A stretch of DNA of 64,000 nt from Gloeopeniophorella convolvens (GCA_022496205.1 WTXD01000014.1:124001-188000), one strand, 5' to 3'. Positions 22,187-35,230 are shown, counted from the stretch's first letter. The notes: a model not told the origin generated them from the letters alone. Made by a program: numbers and translations.

Positions 22187-25100
22187 ATGGCCAAACCTGA
22201 GCTTTCTGCGTCTCAACCAAGTACTTCCACCATGAATGCGAACGGTGGCAAGCCACGACATCCACTTGTCGCTCGGATTTTGGGCATCGTCTTCGCCCTC
22301 TGGGAGTTCTTTCGCCCTCAGCCATGGGTGATCAACAACATCAAGCTGAGGAAGTCCCAGAAACTCTTATTCCGATCCTGGCTCGCATCTTGGGGAGCAT
22401 TGATCATGATGCTGCCCAACAACTCGCTCAAGACAATAGGGAACCTGTGCGTGGCGTCCTCTCCTTGCGGGTGTCCTCAGCTTCACTGATAGCATCTGCA
22501 CGGACCCTAGTTCGTATTTCGGGATGCTCTTCTCCGTCTTCATCCCGCCCATGTATCCTGTGCAAATGTACATCATCGTAAGTCCATCCTCTCCGAATTC
22601 CGCAGACAGGTTGACATGTTCTTGTCCGATCACAGACGGTGGTGCAGTCATTATTCGGATTGTTGGTTGGATGGGCCGTCGGCTGTGCCGGCATGAGGGC
22701 TGCCTTATCCGTGCGCTCTGAGCTTCTCATCGAATCAACGCTGCAGAAGGTTGCCAATAAGTGAGCACCTTCACGTCATGCCGCATGTGTCACAGTCGGT
22801 TTGACTTCGGCGGGACGCAGCTTTCAGGGTACCGTGAACCCAGATCAGGTTTACAAGCTCGAAGTCTTCCAGGGAGATTTCTTGGATCCAAAGTGTGTCA
22901 AGGTTTGATTATATACATATACGGCGCGACTTACTCGTTCTCGCAGGTCTTCGGTGATGTTTGGGGTCTTTATGGCCATTGGCGCCTTCATACTCGCCTT
23001 CGTTCGCGCATATAGTCCGCCGTTCATGATCTTCACCATCTTTGGCACGATCGCTCTTGATATATTCTGCGTACGTATGATTCCTTTCCTCACGATCCTC
23101 GTATAACCGCCGCTTTCAGGCTGTCGGCCCTCTATATCCCTTTGCCCAGTACGAGATTCTCAACAGCGTCCTCATATCTTCATCCGCGTATTGTGCTATG
23201 GCGCTCGTCTGTTGCTTCTTCCTTTTTCCCGAGACTGTCAACCACTTGTACCTCAACGTGATCTCTCTCATTCTCGGCAAGGTCAAGGCCATGCTCGCGT
23301 CGCAGGACGGCATACTGTCACCCCAGCCTGGTGATTTTGGACCTGGTTGCCCGAAACTGAAGGCGCTTGCTGGAACGCGCATCGCTCTTGCGACAATGTA
23401 CCAGAATTGTGAGTGCCGTTCTCTTGCGTTCGCGTCGTATTCTCAGTTCTGTGCTCCAGTAACCGGACTGAAGATGTACCTGGAGAGCGAATTCAGTTTC
23501 GGGCGTTGGAGTGGCGATGACTTGATGGCTATCTCGGACCCCGTCCTCGCAGTCATCGCTCGCATCAGTGCGTACAGTCCTTCGTTTTGTTGGGCCGCGC
23601 GCCTAAATCGCATCGCAGATGGTTTGATGAGCTTCGTGAAGCACCTGCGCGACCTACCCGCTCCGCCGGAGGCGTTCGCTGACGTGCCTCCGCCGACGAC
23701 TGTCTCCTCTGACACACATCTCCTGCATCACGTATTCAATCCGGATATCGCTCGCGAGTCAGCGCTGAAAGTGACACTGCTCAATGTACTGCCGCAGGTA
23801 AAGGGGGCGACGGCCGAACTCCGTGGTGCCACGATCGAGGGCGTAGCTGCCGTTCAGGCACTCGTTGATCATGTCAATAGTGATAGGGTATTCAATCGCC
23901 CTGGTCCCATTGGACCCGTGGAAGAACGCCTTGACGCTGCAGCCGAGAAGCTCCGCCAAGCATTGGACGACTTCAAGGAGAACGGTACACATGCGATCCT
24001 CGGCGCCTACGGACAAAAGCCTCGTGCAGACATGCCACTCCGCAGCCTCTACCTTGGTTATGTCTTTGGTTCGACCACGATTGTAATTGGGGAAGTCGTC
24101 CTCTCGCTCGTGCAAAAGAGTGGTGAGATCAGCGCACGGAGGAAGAGGGTTCGCGTGTGGGGCCCCTCAAGCGTGAAGCATGTCTTGAACGCGCTGTTCA
24201 AGGCGCGCCGCAAGAGCGAAGAGCGCACCTTCGGTGAGGAGGAGAAGAACGAATCCTTCCAAGACGAAGAGGATGATCAAGAGAAAGAATACCGTAGGTT
24301 TTTTGAACGCTGACTGGTGCTGCTGTTCATCACAATGTGTTTCAACGCAGATCTCGATCCTGACAGCCAACCGCCAACGAATGTTATCCAGAAGTTTATG
24401 AACGTTCTCCATCTTATACTCCAGTGGCTCAAGACACCAGAGGCCCTCGTATGTTTCTTCTCGCACTGTCATGTTACCACCATACTGATTTCTGGCTACA
24501 AGTTCGTATTCCGATATATTCTTATCACCATTCTGATGTGGCTACCCTCCGTATTCAAAACTACTGCTCGTAAGTGTAACCCCCGCCATGCGCCCCCCTC
24601 CGTTGCTTAATCGACGCAGATTTCTACTATGTCAACAAGGGTATTTGGTGGGTTTCCAGATTTTGGCCAGTGGGGAACCTGCGCTGAAAATGCATCAGGT
24701 CCCTGATTATGGCTCAGACGATCTTGACTGTCTACGCGGGCGACCAATTGTACAAGTGAGTTGCCAGCACCATTTCTCTAAGATTATATTCTCACCGGCC
24801 CCTCCACAGTTACATCATCCGAATCTCGGGCACATTCTTAGGGCTGGTAATGGGCCTGCTCATCTGGTACACCGGTATGTGACGTCCGCCGTTCAGAGTT
24901 GTGCATGACTAATGGAAACCCACAGGCAATGCCAACGGGAACGGCACCCAATACGGGTTTGCCGCCAGTTACGCGGTGCTCATGACCCCTGTCCTGTTCA
25001 TCAGGTTGTTCGCCCCACCGCAGTACATGCAAGGCGTCATTCTAGGCACTGTGTGTACTATACTCCGCTCACTGATCGCCTCTGCTCACGCCGGACTAAC

Positions 25101-26292
25101 TAGATTACCGTGACTCTCATCCTGGGGTACTCATGGATTGACGGCCACTTGCCAGTCATATCTAACCCCGGTATTGGCTGGCATGCGGCTTGGCGCCGCT
25201 GGACTCTCGTTATGATCGGTGCGCAGCTCCCCCGCCTGTTTGTACGCGCCGCTGACGCGGAACACCGCAGGTTGCGGCGCCTCGTTCGTGGTCATGATGC
25301 TCCCACCCAAGTCTGGCCGCAAGGCCGTGCGACTTCGCGCCGCCTCGTCGATCAGCGCGCTCGGCCACGTATACACCGCGCTTATGTCCGCGTGGATCAC
25401 AGAGAGCGACGCGGGCAAAGACGAATCGTACACGGCGTCGGGCTGGGTCAAGTCGTTCAGGAGCCGGCTCGTTGCCGTGCACCTGCAAATCCAGGCAGGC
25501 AAGCAGATGATGATGCTTGCGTCGTGGGAGGGCAACATCCGCGGTCGGTGGCAGCGGGAGGAGTACGTCAAGATGACGCAGGTCCAAGAGGAGATGATCG
25601 GTGTTCTTTCTCAGGTGCGTGACAGGGCCAAGCGGCCGAGGTACACTCTAGAGGCTAAGGCTGGTCCGCATCCATGCAGCTCGGTGGCGCGCTCTGGAAG
25701 CTCGATACCAAGTGGAGGATCTCGCTCCTCCACCACACCAAAGTGGTCGACCCGAATTTCGTAAGTTGCCTGCGCGATCAGTTGGGGGAGAACGTAACGT
25801 GATGCTCACCGCCGCTCAGATCTCCGACCTCGTCTCCGTGTTCTCCTCGGTGTCACAGTCGCTGACAACCGGCGAGCCCATGCACACTGTGCTCCCGCAG
25901 ACGCTACTCGACCGCCTGCTGCTGCACCATCAGGTCGGCGCAGCCGCGACGCCGGAGCTCAGCACGCGCAGCGAGATCGGCCCCGAGGAAATGCAGTCGG
26001 TCAACCACATGTACTACACCTCGGCCGTCGTGGCCGTATACCAGTTAATGGAGGTGCGTCACAATCGCGCACGTACACACCTGCCGCGGCGAGACTGACT
26101 TTGTGCCCCGCGCACCAGTGTCTGGACGAACTCCACGCAATCACGCGCCGCCTCTGCGGCGAGGTACCACTCCGCGGCTTCGAGAAGTGGAAATACCTGC
26201 ACAAGTCGCGCCGCGGCACGCTCTCGCGGGCGGACACGGCCGTCGAGCGCGAGCCGCTGATCAGCGAAAAGAGAGAGGGCGGGGTGGTCTGA
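22187..26292 (+). CDS. ArAE_2/BRE4-like multi-pass membrane protein (copy 2)
   Basis: Paralogue of the minus-strand neighbour with the same domain order and more than a dozen short introns. The start MAKPELSASQPS was chosen because an upstream in-frame codon lies in the promoter. The first segment (RKSQKLLFRSWLASWGALIM) aligns with copy 1, as do VFIPPMYPVQMYII, FVRAYSPPFMIF, the long soluble region (23600-24300, with KVTLLNVLPQVKGATAELRG), SLIMAQTILTVYAGDQLYN, GYSWIDGHLPVISNPGIGW and the DUF2421 end CLDELHAITRRLCGEVPLRG. The C-terminus has an extra charged tail (SRADTAVEREPLISEKREGG) absent from copy 1. It is probably a transporter or channel-like protein of an internal membrane; the substrate is unknown. 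The reading frame is intact throughout by my splice model. Confidence 0.87.
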
Positions 26293-26890
26293 ACGGGCCG
26301 CCCCAGTTGCTTACGACACGGACTGACGCATCGCTTTATATGACCACGACCGTCGCATGATGTTGCTACTAGCTTATACTGCTCAGAGTCTCCCACTGGG
26401 GTGACCGCCAGCTATCAATTCTTCTCTAGTTCTTGCTTGGTGCTATGATTGGTGCGCGGCTATATGTGTACATATATATTGGGTGTGACGGAAAATAGAC
26501 GAGCCACCGCAGTTTTAGCCAGTCGACGCGGGTTGCCAACCTGATGGCCAGCGTTCTATGTAGCTCGCGGGCTCACTTCCACTTCGCCGGTCATACATCA
26601 CGTTTAGCACTCACGTGGCACAATCAAGCAGCAGAAACGTCAATTCACATATCGTACGGTAAGCAGTAAGCAACAGTCCCATACATACATCAATCCTATC
26701 TAGATCAAACGGCACACGTAGATTCAGCGGAAGCACAAGGTAGCATATACGTACAAATACAACTCCAATCTCCAAATCCTGGGATTAGCATGTGTCGCCC
26801 GCGACTGCGCGAGCGCGCGGTGGCCAGTCGTAAATCAGCACCTGGGGGCGCGGGGGCCCTTTTGCCACGACGCGATGGCGGGGCGCGCGC
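26293..26890. other. convergent 3' flank, no gene
   Basis: Spacer between convergent genes. It is AT-rich with short TATA-containing stretches (26460-26490) and has no open frame of note. Confidence 0.5.
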
Positions 26891-28945
26891 TCACTGGCGG
26901 CCCTTGTCCTTGCCCGCGATAAAGTCGGCGAGGTACTCGACCATCTTGGCGGTCTCCTCGCCGACGGGGCGGATCCAGTCTTCTGGGAGCGAAAAGCCGT
27001 ACTGCCATCGCCGTCGTGGTTGGAGCGTGTCAGACGTGCCAGGGTGGGGTGGTGGAGGGAGACTCACGGTGCCCGTGTCGCGCAGGTGCGCCGCGAAGGA
27101 GTACTTGATGCCCACTCTCTTGTACATCCAGTCGACGATGTTCCCGGGCGCCCTGCAAGGGTGCGGTCAATACGGGAGTCCTTCTCAGAGTCTAGCTAGC
27201 TAACCTGTACAGCGTCGAGCATAATGTGCCGGTCTGCGGGGTAGCCGTGCGTGAGCATTCAGGGTCTGCTGAGTGGGCACAGGGCTTACCGTGAACACGG
27301 CGCCATGCGACTTTTTGATCGCGTGCGCGGCGCCCGAGATGGCCTCTAGCTGGTCCTCAGCGTCCTTCGGGCTCTGCTTGCACGAGTACGAGAACGGCGC
27401 CGACACTGTCCACGCATAGTCAGCCCTAGCTCACAAAGAGAAACACCTGGCACAAGTAGCGTACACATCTGGCCGTAGCTCCGCAGGTCCAGGAAGCCCT
27501 CGAGGCGCGGCAGCCGCGCGATGTAGTTGGCCATGTTGTTCACCTCGGGCGCCTGGAACGGGCGGCTGCCGGGGTACCAGTGCGAGCACGCGTCCGCGGG
27601 CTTGGACTTGCGCGCGCCCGCCTCGTGCAGGTACTCCGGGTTCGCCTTCCACTTGTAGCCCTGCGCGGTACGCTCATATCAGAATGGGCCCACGGCATGC
27701 AAGCGTGCGAGGGGACACACCCAGTTCCTATAACACGAACGCGGAAACGGAGCTCTGTGAGCACATCTGCAAATGGATGGCGCAGCGCGGTGCGCACCTG
27801 TTCATGTCCACACCAACGCAGCGCGCGGCAGCGCCAAGCTGCAGCCGGTTCTTGTACCTAGCCGCACGGCACACACGCTCAGACCCAGACCCGGACGCCC
27901 GCGCGGGACGCACGACGCACCAGAAGCGGTCCTGTTCCCAGGTGTACACGTACCCGTCCGGGTTGGGCACGGGGATGATGTAGAAGTCCTGTGGCGGCGG
28001 CGCGGGTCAGCGTGACGATAAGGCGGCACTGGCACAGCGGGGGCGACTTGCGTGGTGCTCGAGCAGGCGCGTCAGCGAGTACTGCTCGGTCGAGTTAGCG
28101 AGCAGCGCGTGCGCGAGGTACAGTGCGGACGCGGTCGCGACCCACTGCGGGGGGCCTGGGTGTCAGCCTCACGGCGCAACGGGGGGCGTGTGCACGGAAC
28201 AGGAACAGGACGGACCTCGCGGGCGTGCTGTGCACCTGTGATAAGGAAGCCGTGGCGGTCCCCCACGCCGATCTGGGGCTGGCCCTTCTTCTTGCGGCCG
28301 AGCACGACCTGCGAATTGTGGTCGTGTGACACCTCTGTGGGAGGCGGGGCGCCCGCGGAAATCTCGAGCGCGAACATCTCGCGGCCCTCGCCGCTGTGGC
28401 CGAGCGGGACGATGGATACCTGGCGTGGATATGCGGCGGCGAGGTCGCGCACGAAGCTCTCGATGTCGTCGAGGGGGTGGTAGTGCGCGTGGAACGTGGT
28501 GTTTGCGAGCTCGGCGAGCTCCCAGCGCCGGAGGTTCTGCGTGCCTTCTGCCGGGGCGTGCGGTGCGCGGCCTGTCTGTGCATGCAGGGGGGTCTGCGCC
28601 TCGATAGGGTGGCTGGAGGAGGGGAGGAGGCGGGGCGGCAGGTGGCCGAGCTCAGACTGCGCGGCGGCGGCGTGGGGAAAGTAGACGTCAATGTGGGCGT
28701 GACTGATCTGCCACAGGTCCCAGTCGCGTTCCTGTGTGTAGCAGCGAGCACGGTGAGCGGTGACGCTGGTTGGCGTCATTGCTATGGGGGTGACGCACCG
28801 TGGCCCATGCAAGAAGCTCGTCGGTCTCGTTGGCAGAAGCGGGGGTGAAGCGGTGGAGGACGCCGGGGTGGGTGGTTACGAGGGGGCTGGCGATGGCGGA
28901 GGGGAGGACGGCGAGGACGGCAGCGAGGAGGGCAAAGGGGAGCAT
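26891..28945 (-). CDS. ECM14-like inactive M14 metallocarboxypeptidase
   Basis: Secreted/vacuolar M14 carboxypeptidase-like protein. The chosen ATG (28945) has A at -3 and begins MLPFALLAAVLAVLPSAIAS, an ideal signal peptide; 28981 is an alternative start. The propeptide region is followed by YHPLDDIESFVRDLA and the zinc motif ITGAQHARE. Next come LLEHHDFYIIPVPNPDGYVY, YKNRLQ and DMNRNWGYKW, the last spliced through a 7-nt micro-exon (27721-27727). The position of the third zinc ligand reads DLRSYGQM (Arg for His), and the catalytic Glu site reads AHLRDTGTYGF (His for Glu). Both losses match the pseudo-enzyme ECM14 family, linked to cell-wall biogenesis in yeast. One intron (27989-28051) uses a GC donor. 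Peptidase activity is therefore unlikely. Confidence 0.85.
27721..27727 (-). other. 7-nt micro-exon of ECM14-like gene
   Basis: The sequence GAACTGG lies between introns 27728-27797 (70 bp) and 27661-27720 (60 bp), both GT-AG. It completes an Arg codon and adds Asn-Trp, restoring the family motif NRNW. Joining the flanking exons directly would shift the frame. Confidence 0.75.
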
Positions 28946-28981
28946 CTTGGGGAGAGAGTGCAGAGCAAGCCAAGCGCTCAT

Positions 28982-29937
28982 CTGAGGGGGATGCGAGCGA
29001 GTTGAGTTGAATATAACAGCGCTGCCGTCACTCGTCTATCTACAATTTGTCGTCCCAGTTCCCAGCTCAGTAACTACCGAAGAACTAGTTCACTCCGCTC
29101 TCGCTCTGCACGCACCCGCTGCCAGAGTTGCAGCGATAGCTTGGCGATAGTCAGCCAGCCAGCCAGGCCGGCCGACGGCATCTCCACAGATGCGCACTCT
29201 GCTTCTCTGCTTCGCTAAGATTTCCTCGCCGCGGCACCTCCAATCTCTTGACAAGATAAGGTTGTGCGCTGGCTGCCAGAGCACCCACACCTCAGATGAA
29301 CGTGCCAGGGACGGCGTGCGTTGTGTGTGTCACTGCCGTTCCCTCTAGACGGCTCTGGTTCCCAGCAGCATTGTCAGAACCCGATGTGTTCCGTAGCCCA
29401 CCTTGACATGCACATCCCACCATCCTGTTGTAGGAAGAGGCACACACGACCCACACTCGAGCGCCCGCGCGAGCTTCTCGACGATAAGATGGACGACTTC
29501 GGACTCGGACGTCGGATGCGATGCCACTGCAGTGGCCACTCGTCCAGGGGCGGCTTCGACGCAGAGCTGGGGCAGTATCTCCTTCGGGGCACAGCGCCGC
29601 CGCACTATTACCAACGAAGCCGCCGGGACGACTCCAGCGCGGACAAACGTGCATGCAGGCACCCCGCCCATGCCCACCAGGTTCGCATATATACAACTTG
29701 GCCATCATAATACCCCTCGGACGACGTATGGAGTGGGTAACGGACATGTAGTAGTACCGATCAGCATGAGTATGAGCTACAATCATATTACACAAACGCG
29801 GGTGCTGGCAGATAAACAACAACGCAATAGAGCTCGCCAGCCGGGAACACGAAAAGGGGGTGAGAGGGAGAACGAGGGGGAGTGCGCAGCCAGCCGCCAT
29901 CCATCGTCCGGTCCGATACAACACGCACGCACACGTC
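28982..29937. other. intergenic, no supported gene
   Basis: Promoter of the ECM14-like gene and 3' flank of ATG13. Long GC-rich frames on both strands (29290-29990) overlap each other and carry no recognisable domain. Confidence 0.45.
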
Positions 29938-32421
29938 TCACCTCTGCCGCCGCTCGTCCAGCTCCAGCTTCCCGATCACCTCCTCCGACGTGATGCTATC
30001 CGTGCGCGAGCCCGGCCGCGGCGGCGCCCGCCCGAGCAAGCCCTGCATGTGCGCGCGCGCCGCGTCCTCGCGCGAGCTCTGCCCCGCACTCCCGCTCGCA
30101 CTGGCGCTCCCGCTCCCGCTCGCCTCCTCCGTCACCTCGCTGATGCGCTGCGCGCGCAGCCCAGGCGAGCCCGGGCCCATCTGGCGATAATCAGAGCCGT
30201 CGCGCGAGCCCGGGCGCGGGCTCGGCCCTGGGCTCGAGCGCGTGCGCTCGCGCCGCCGCGGCCCGCCGAACGACTCGAGCGACGCGACGAACGTCGCGTT
30301 CATCCGGCGCAGCTGATCGTCGACCGCGTCCTCGCTCGTGAGCAGCGGCCCCGCGCCCGCGAGGCCCAGCCCGAGCGCGTTGCCCGATTCCGACCCTTCG
30401 CGGGTGTACCCCGCCGCCGCCGTCGCGGGGCTCGACGGGCGCGAGAACCGCGTGGGCCGGTCGTGGATCTGGCCCGCGAGCAGCGGCTCCCGGAGTGGGT
30501 CGGGGTTATGCGCGCGGTAGTGGCGATTCAGCGGCTTGGGCTGGCTTGTGTCATTCACGAATGCGGACAGATCCTCCTCGTCCTGGTTCGCCCCGAGATA
30601 CGACGGGCTCTAAATTCCAGAAGCAGCAGCCATTAGCATTGAACGACCCGAGCGATGGCGTAGCAAGACACGCACCCCGCCCTTGTCGCTTTCGCGTTCC
30701 CTCCTGTCTGCGCTCCCAGCGCTCACCTCGCTCGCACCACCGAGCGAGTCCTTATACCGATGGCCAAAGCTGCTCGAGTAGCGCTTGCGACCCTCGCCGC
30801 CACCCGCGCCCAAGCTCCCAACAACGCCCACAACGCCCTCGGCCGAGTTAATCGAGCGGCGGTCGCCTAGGCTGCCCGGCTGGAAGGGGGGCGATGGCCG
30901 TATGGGCGCAACAGGAGAGGACGATAGCCGACTGAAGCTGCTAGGCGATGGCGGGACACGTGGCGAGCTGGGCACGGGGGGCACGGCCGGTCCGCGGGCT
31001 GGAAGCGGCGACGCCTGCCGCAGAGAAGGCGATGGCGAGTGCAGAGACGGAGAGCCAGATGAGAGCGTCGATGCCTTGAACGGGTTCAGGGGGTTCAGCT
31101 GCGGGCGGCGAATGGGCAGCGGCCCGGGCACGGAGGGCAGATCCTGCACGATAATCAGCGTGTGTACCACCCACATATACGAGTCAATAAGGGACGCACC
31201 GACCCCGTGCTCTCCTTGCGCGGCCTCGGGCCCGGTGTGGGGAGCCCTGGCGCCTCCTGTCGCGACGAAACCGAAGAATGGCCCGAGATCGCGCTCGCCG
31301 TGTCGGCGGCCGGGCCCGCTCTGCTACCCTGCAAGGACAGGTTGCGCACACTTGTGCTGAAAATGGGAAAGGAGGTGGTGCGGGAATGCGTCTGCGAGGG
31401 CTGTAACCCCTGACGCACCGCCATGCGGTCTGCTAGCGAGGTGGCGGATGGTGGCGATGCAGGCAAGGACGTGCGGAGGGGCAGGCTGCCCGGCGAGCTG
31501 GAGAGCGAGTCGCGCTGCTGGTTCTTGGCAAGCGTGGGCGTGAAATCGGCGCCTTCGTCGAGGGAGAAGAAGCGCGAAGAAAGTAGAGATTCTAGCTCGT
31601 CCAGCTGGAAGTGGGGGTTGGTGAGGTAACGGACAGATAACGCGATGTTCCCATGAGGGTGCGGAATAACTGGAAAGGCGTGTGACTCGGTGGGAAGGGC
31701 AGGAGCACCCGCCGCGGGGCGCACGTCTGTACCACGAGGCGACTATGAGGGTACGCACGTTGAGGAGACGAGGAGGGGCGCTTACCGAACCCGAGGAGGC
31801 CATCTGGCTCCCGTGCGGTGCGCACGCGCAGCTCGATGCTCAAATTGACGTTGCGGTTAGTGGGTATGGCGATTCTGCGACGTAATCGTTTGTGCAGCTT
31901 CCACGCGGGAAGAACTCGGAGGAGGGTGTAGATGCTTCTGAAGAGCCCGATGCCGTGCTTGTAGACGGTCGAGAGGCCAAAGTCGGTGTCGCCGCTGGCG
32001 GAGGGCCGGCGTGGCTGGATGTGGACGGACCAGGATTCGAGGAGTATTTGTCGGGGCGTGGGTTCTATGCGGAGACGGGAGGAGTCGGCGCCGCGGCAGA
32101 CGAGCACCTGGTTCGCGGAGAGATCAGGGATGGAGAGCAGGACTTGGAGTTCGAACGGAGACGGGTTGGGTGCGGTGGAGAGGGAGCGATAAGGTCTTAG
32201 ATGTTCTTTAAAGATATCCGGATCAGGGGTCTCGAGATTGAACTGATAGAGATGGGTTGTGAGGAGCGAGGAGACGATAAGGGAGAGCAGAGACGGACCC
32301 ATTTGTCGACCCTGGCCTGAGGGTTTGGGTCTGCGGTGGCTCTGGCATTATAGACGACGGATGCTAGCTTGGTGTAGTACCTGTAAGCGATCTGGTCGGC
32401 CTTGCTGGCTTCATTGGACAT
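29938..32421 (-). CDS. atg13: autophagy-related protein 13
   Basis: Regulatory subunit of the Atg1 kinase complex that starts autophagy at the phagophore assembly site under TOR control. The N-terminal HORMA domain is complete: MSNEASKADQIAYRYYTKL, then VDKWFNLETPDPD across the first intron, LLESWSVHIQPRR, YKHGIGLFRSIYTLLRVLPA, and VIPHPHGNIALSVRYL across a later intron. The rest, about two thirds of the protein, is disordered and rich in Ser, Pro and Gly, as in other ATG13 proteins where it carries Atg1/Atg17 binding sites and phosphosites. It ends in a charged helix (SEEVIGKLELDERRQ). Introns are short. High GC in the tail produces many shadow frames. Confidence 0.93.
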
Positions 32422-32935
32422 GGCAGAGGGGCGAGAGAGGCCTGCGGCGAGACTAGGGGTATTATGCCGCGGAGAACATTAGAGCGATGTCTATGTAAAA
32501 GTTGCAAACGAGACGAAAAGATGTACAAGAGACGAAAGGTGGAGATCCGGGGCCAAGAGAGGAAGAGAGCAGAGAAACTTGTCACGGCGAGGTTGGACGA
32601 GAGACGCGTACAGAGGCAGCAGAGCCGTGCAGAGCAACGCGCAAGGTTGAAACCTGGGGGTGTCTTTGAATCTTGATTGCCTCTTTTGGCCATCACGCGC
32701 ATCACGATTCACATGCATCAGCCCGACAACTCGCTCCTTCGGGGCTACTCCTGGCTACTCCCTCTCACAACCCTCTCTCCGGATCTTGCACGCTCATCGC
32801 GGGAGGTATATGGAATATATTGAAACAACTAAGGTAGCGCAGGTAGCACACAGACCCAACTCTTCGACGATACCAATGATCTACAGCCGTCAAGTCGTGA
32901 TGGACATACAACAAAACACCAATCGGCACTTCCAT
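32422..32935. other. intergenic between ATG13 and peptide transporter
   Basis: The ATG13 promoter adjoins the 3' flank of the peptide transporter. A short plus-strand Arg/Lys-rich frame (32464-32676) has no homology that I recognise. Confidence 0.45.
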
Positions 32936-35230
32936 TTACTCCTCGTAGTGGCCCTCTGCGATGCGGTCGAGCGCGGCGTCCTGCGAGTCGACACCGCGGA
33001 AAGTGAACCAGAACAGGACACCACCAATGCCCGACAGCACGGCCATCACGCCGTAGTTCCACACGAGATTAGGGTCGATGGCCAGCGCTGGATGAGACGT
33101 CATAAGTATCCGGCTCGTGTTCAGCTGATCGAATGTGCTCACAGTTGAAGGCCTCGCCAAGGGCAGCCGCGAGGGCAGAAGTGAACAGGAAGATAGCCAT
33201 GACAAGCGACTTCATGTTCTTCGGCGCCTTGGTGAAAGCGTACTCGAGACCAGTGATGGATGCGAGAATCTCAGAGAAGGCGATGAGCACGTAGGAGCCA
33301 CTCTGGATCCAAACGTTGAGCGTCGACGTAATTGCATTGCCGCCAGCGTCAACACAGGTGGACACCTGGTTCCCACACGGGTTGTTCTTGTAGATATAGT
33401 GCTGAACAACGGCAGCCCATATCATGGCAGCAGAGCCAGTCAGGAATCCGGCCGTAATCTTTTTGATCGGCGTAAAGTTGATGCCGAGTCGCCGGAGGCC
33501 GGGGTAGAAGAAGATGTCAAAGATGGGGATGAAGATGATCAAGGCAAGCGGATCAAGATTGTTGATGACATCGTTGGGAACACCATTCGTGACCATGGTG
33601 GCGGCTTGCGACGTCAAGTTGTTGACCATCTGGTTGTACGCGAGCCCTGTATAAACCGACATCAGCACATAAGCTCTCTCGGACATCCGGAATCCAACGC
33701 ACAGTACAGAGGGTACCAAGTGAATACGTTGCAAGCCTTGATACCACGGCGGACCTCCTCGACCCAGTTGTCGTCGAACGTCATCCAGGTGGGGCGCTTG
33801 CCTTCGGGAATGTTGCTGGGCTTGACAGATTCCCAAAAGTCATCGGCCTTGAAGTTCTTGTAGGTAGTAACGGGGTTCAGGGACCACCGGCCACGCGCAG
33901 CGTAGCTCCAGAGCTTGATCGACCTGCCGAGAACCGAACCCTGAGGAGGAGAGCGGCGGTACATGTTGCGGCCAAGGAAGAGCACCAACGGGCAAAGAAG
34001 GAAGACAGCAGTAGGGAGGGTGTAAGCAAGGTAGAAGCCTTGGTACTACAAAATCATCAGAATGGATACTCCTGTGGATCCAAGGAAAGCGACCAACTTT
34101 CTCAGCAAATGTCATGGAGATCTGACCGACCATGGCGCCAACATTGATGAAGAAGTAGAAGTACTGGAGAGGTTATGAGCCACAGTCCTCAGATTCAGTT
34201 AGGCATGAACACATACCATATAGATACGTGAGGTGGTCAACGTCGGATCGACAATGACGCGCTCGCCGTGTTTCGTCTCGGAAATGAAGGGGTGGAGGTG
34301 ACGCTGCTGCTCAGCGACGAGAGGCGAGATGTTTGCTTTGAAGCCGCCAGTGCCAAGACCCATCACGACAATGGCGACGCAAAGTATACCAAGCGCGGTA
34401 TCAGGATGGACGATGACAGGGGGAATGGCCGACATGATCAGGATGATGTGGCCAATGAGAGTGATGCCCACGGCGACGGCGATGGTGTTGAATCGCCCCC
34501 ACTTCTCGTCGGCGATCCAAGCACCCAAGAGCGGGGTAACGTAACACCTGTGTCACAATATTCTTCAGCGCTTGCAGGTCTATAATACGATGCCATACTG
34601 ACCAGAACTGATTGAGGGTCGTAAGGCCAGTAGAAGTCTGCTGCTTCTGGCCGAGGGCACCCGAGGTGCCATGCTTTCCACCAGCACCAGTCTTGGAGCC
34701 CTTGGGAAGGGGCTGCTGGATGAAGTTGACCTGCGATGACGCATACATGAGCATTTCTAGTCACGTGCACCGAAAAAGAATCCAATACGTACGAAAACGA
34801 CGGTACTGCCTGGGAACGCGGAACAAACTGGTGTCAATATCCTTGGCTTATCGGGAACTAGCCATGCGGGCAAACCCACCATAAAACTGCGAGGAAAGAA
34901 AGTATCAGATGTGTGTTTGAGAGTAACAGAGGGCTGGGAGACTCACAGAGAAACGCTCGGCCAACTCAACGAACGCGATGACTGGGGGTTAAAGTCAGCG
35001 AACGGACACGAGCAACGATAAGCGATCGCACAGTATGCGCTCCAGTTGATCTTATCTGGCACATGGCGGAGGGTGTCCATCTCCTCCTCGGTAGGAGCGA
35101 TGAGGCCCTCGAGCGAGAGCTCATCGTGCACATGGGAGGTCGAGCTGATGGACCTAGCCTTCTCGGCCTTGACATCCTTGACGGCCTCGGCGACGGCGGC
35201 GTAGTAGGCTTCGTCTGCTTGCTTCTCCAT
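32936..35230 (-). CDS. ptr2: POT-family proton-coupled oligopeptide transporter
   Basis: Plasma-membrane importer of di- and tripeptides driven by protons (PTR2/POT, major facilitator superfamily). The N-terminal cytosolic segment (MEKQADEAYYAAVAEA) leads to the family signature ELAERFSFYG, split by an intron. Further landmarks are LNQFWCYVTPLLGAWIADEK, VMGLGTGGFKANISPLVAEQ, the second signature region FFINVGAMVGQISMTFAEK, and late helices (IIFIPIFDIFFYPGLRR, GSYVLIAFSEILASITGLEY). The end is LWFTFRGVD-like with a short acidic tail. The extracellular loop between helices 9 and 10 has paired Cys (NPCGNQVSTC). About eight short introns. The full set of twelve helices appears present. Confidence 0.95.

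Noticed and set aside
29292..29924. 210-codon minus-strand frame
   Set aside because: GC-rich chance frame beside ATG13 with no recognisable domain.
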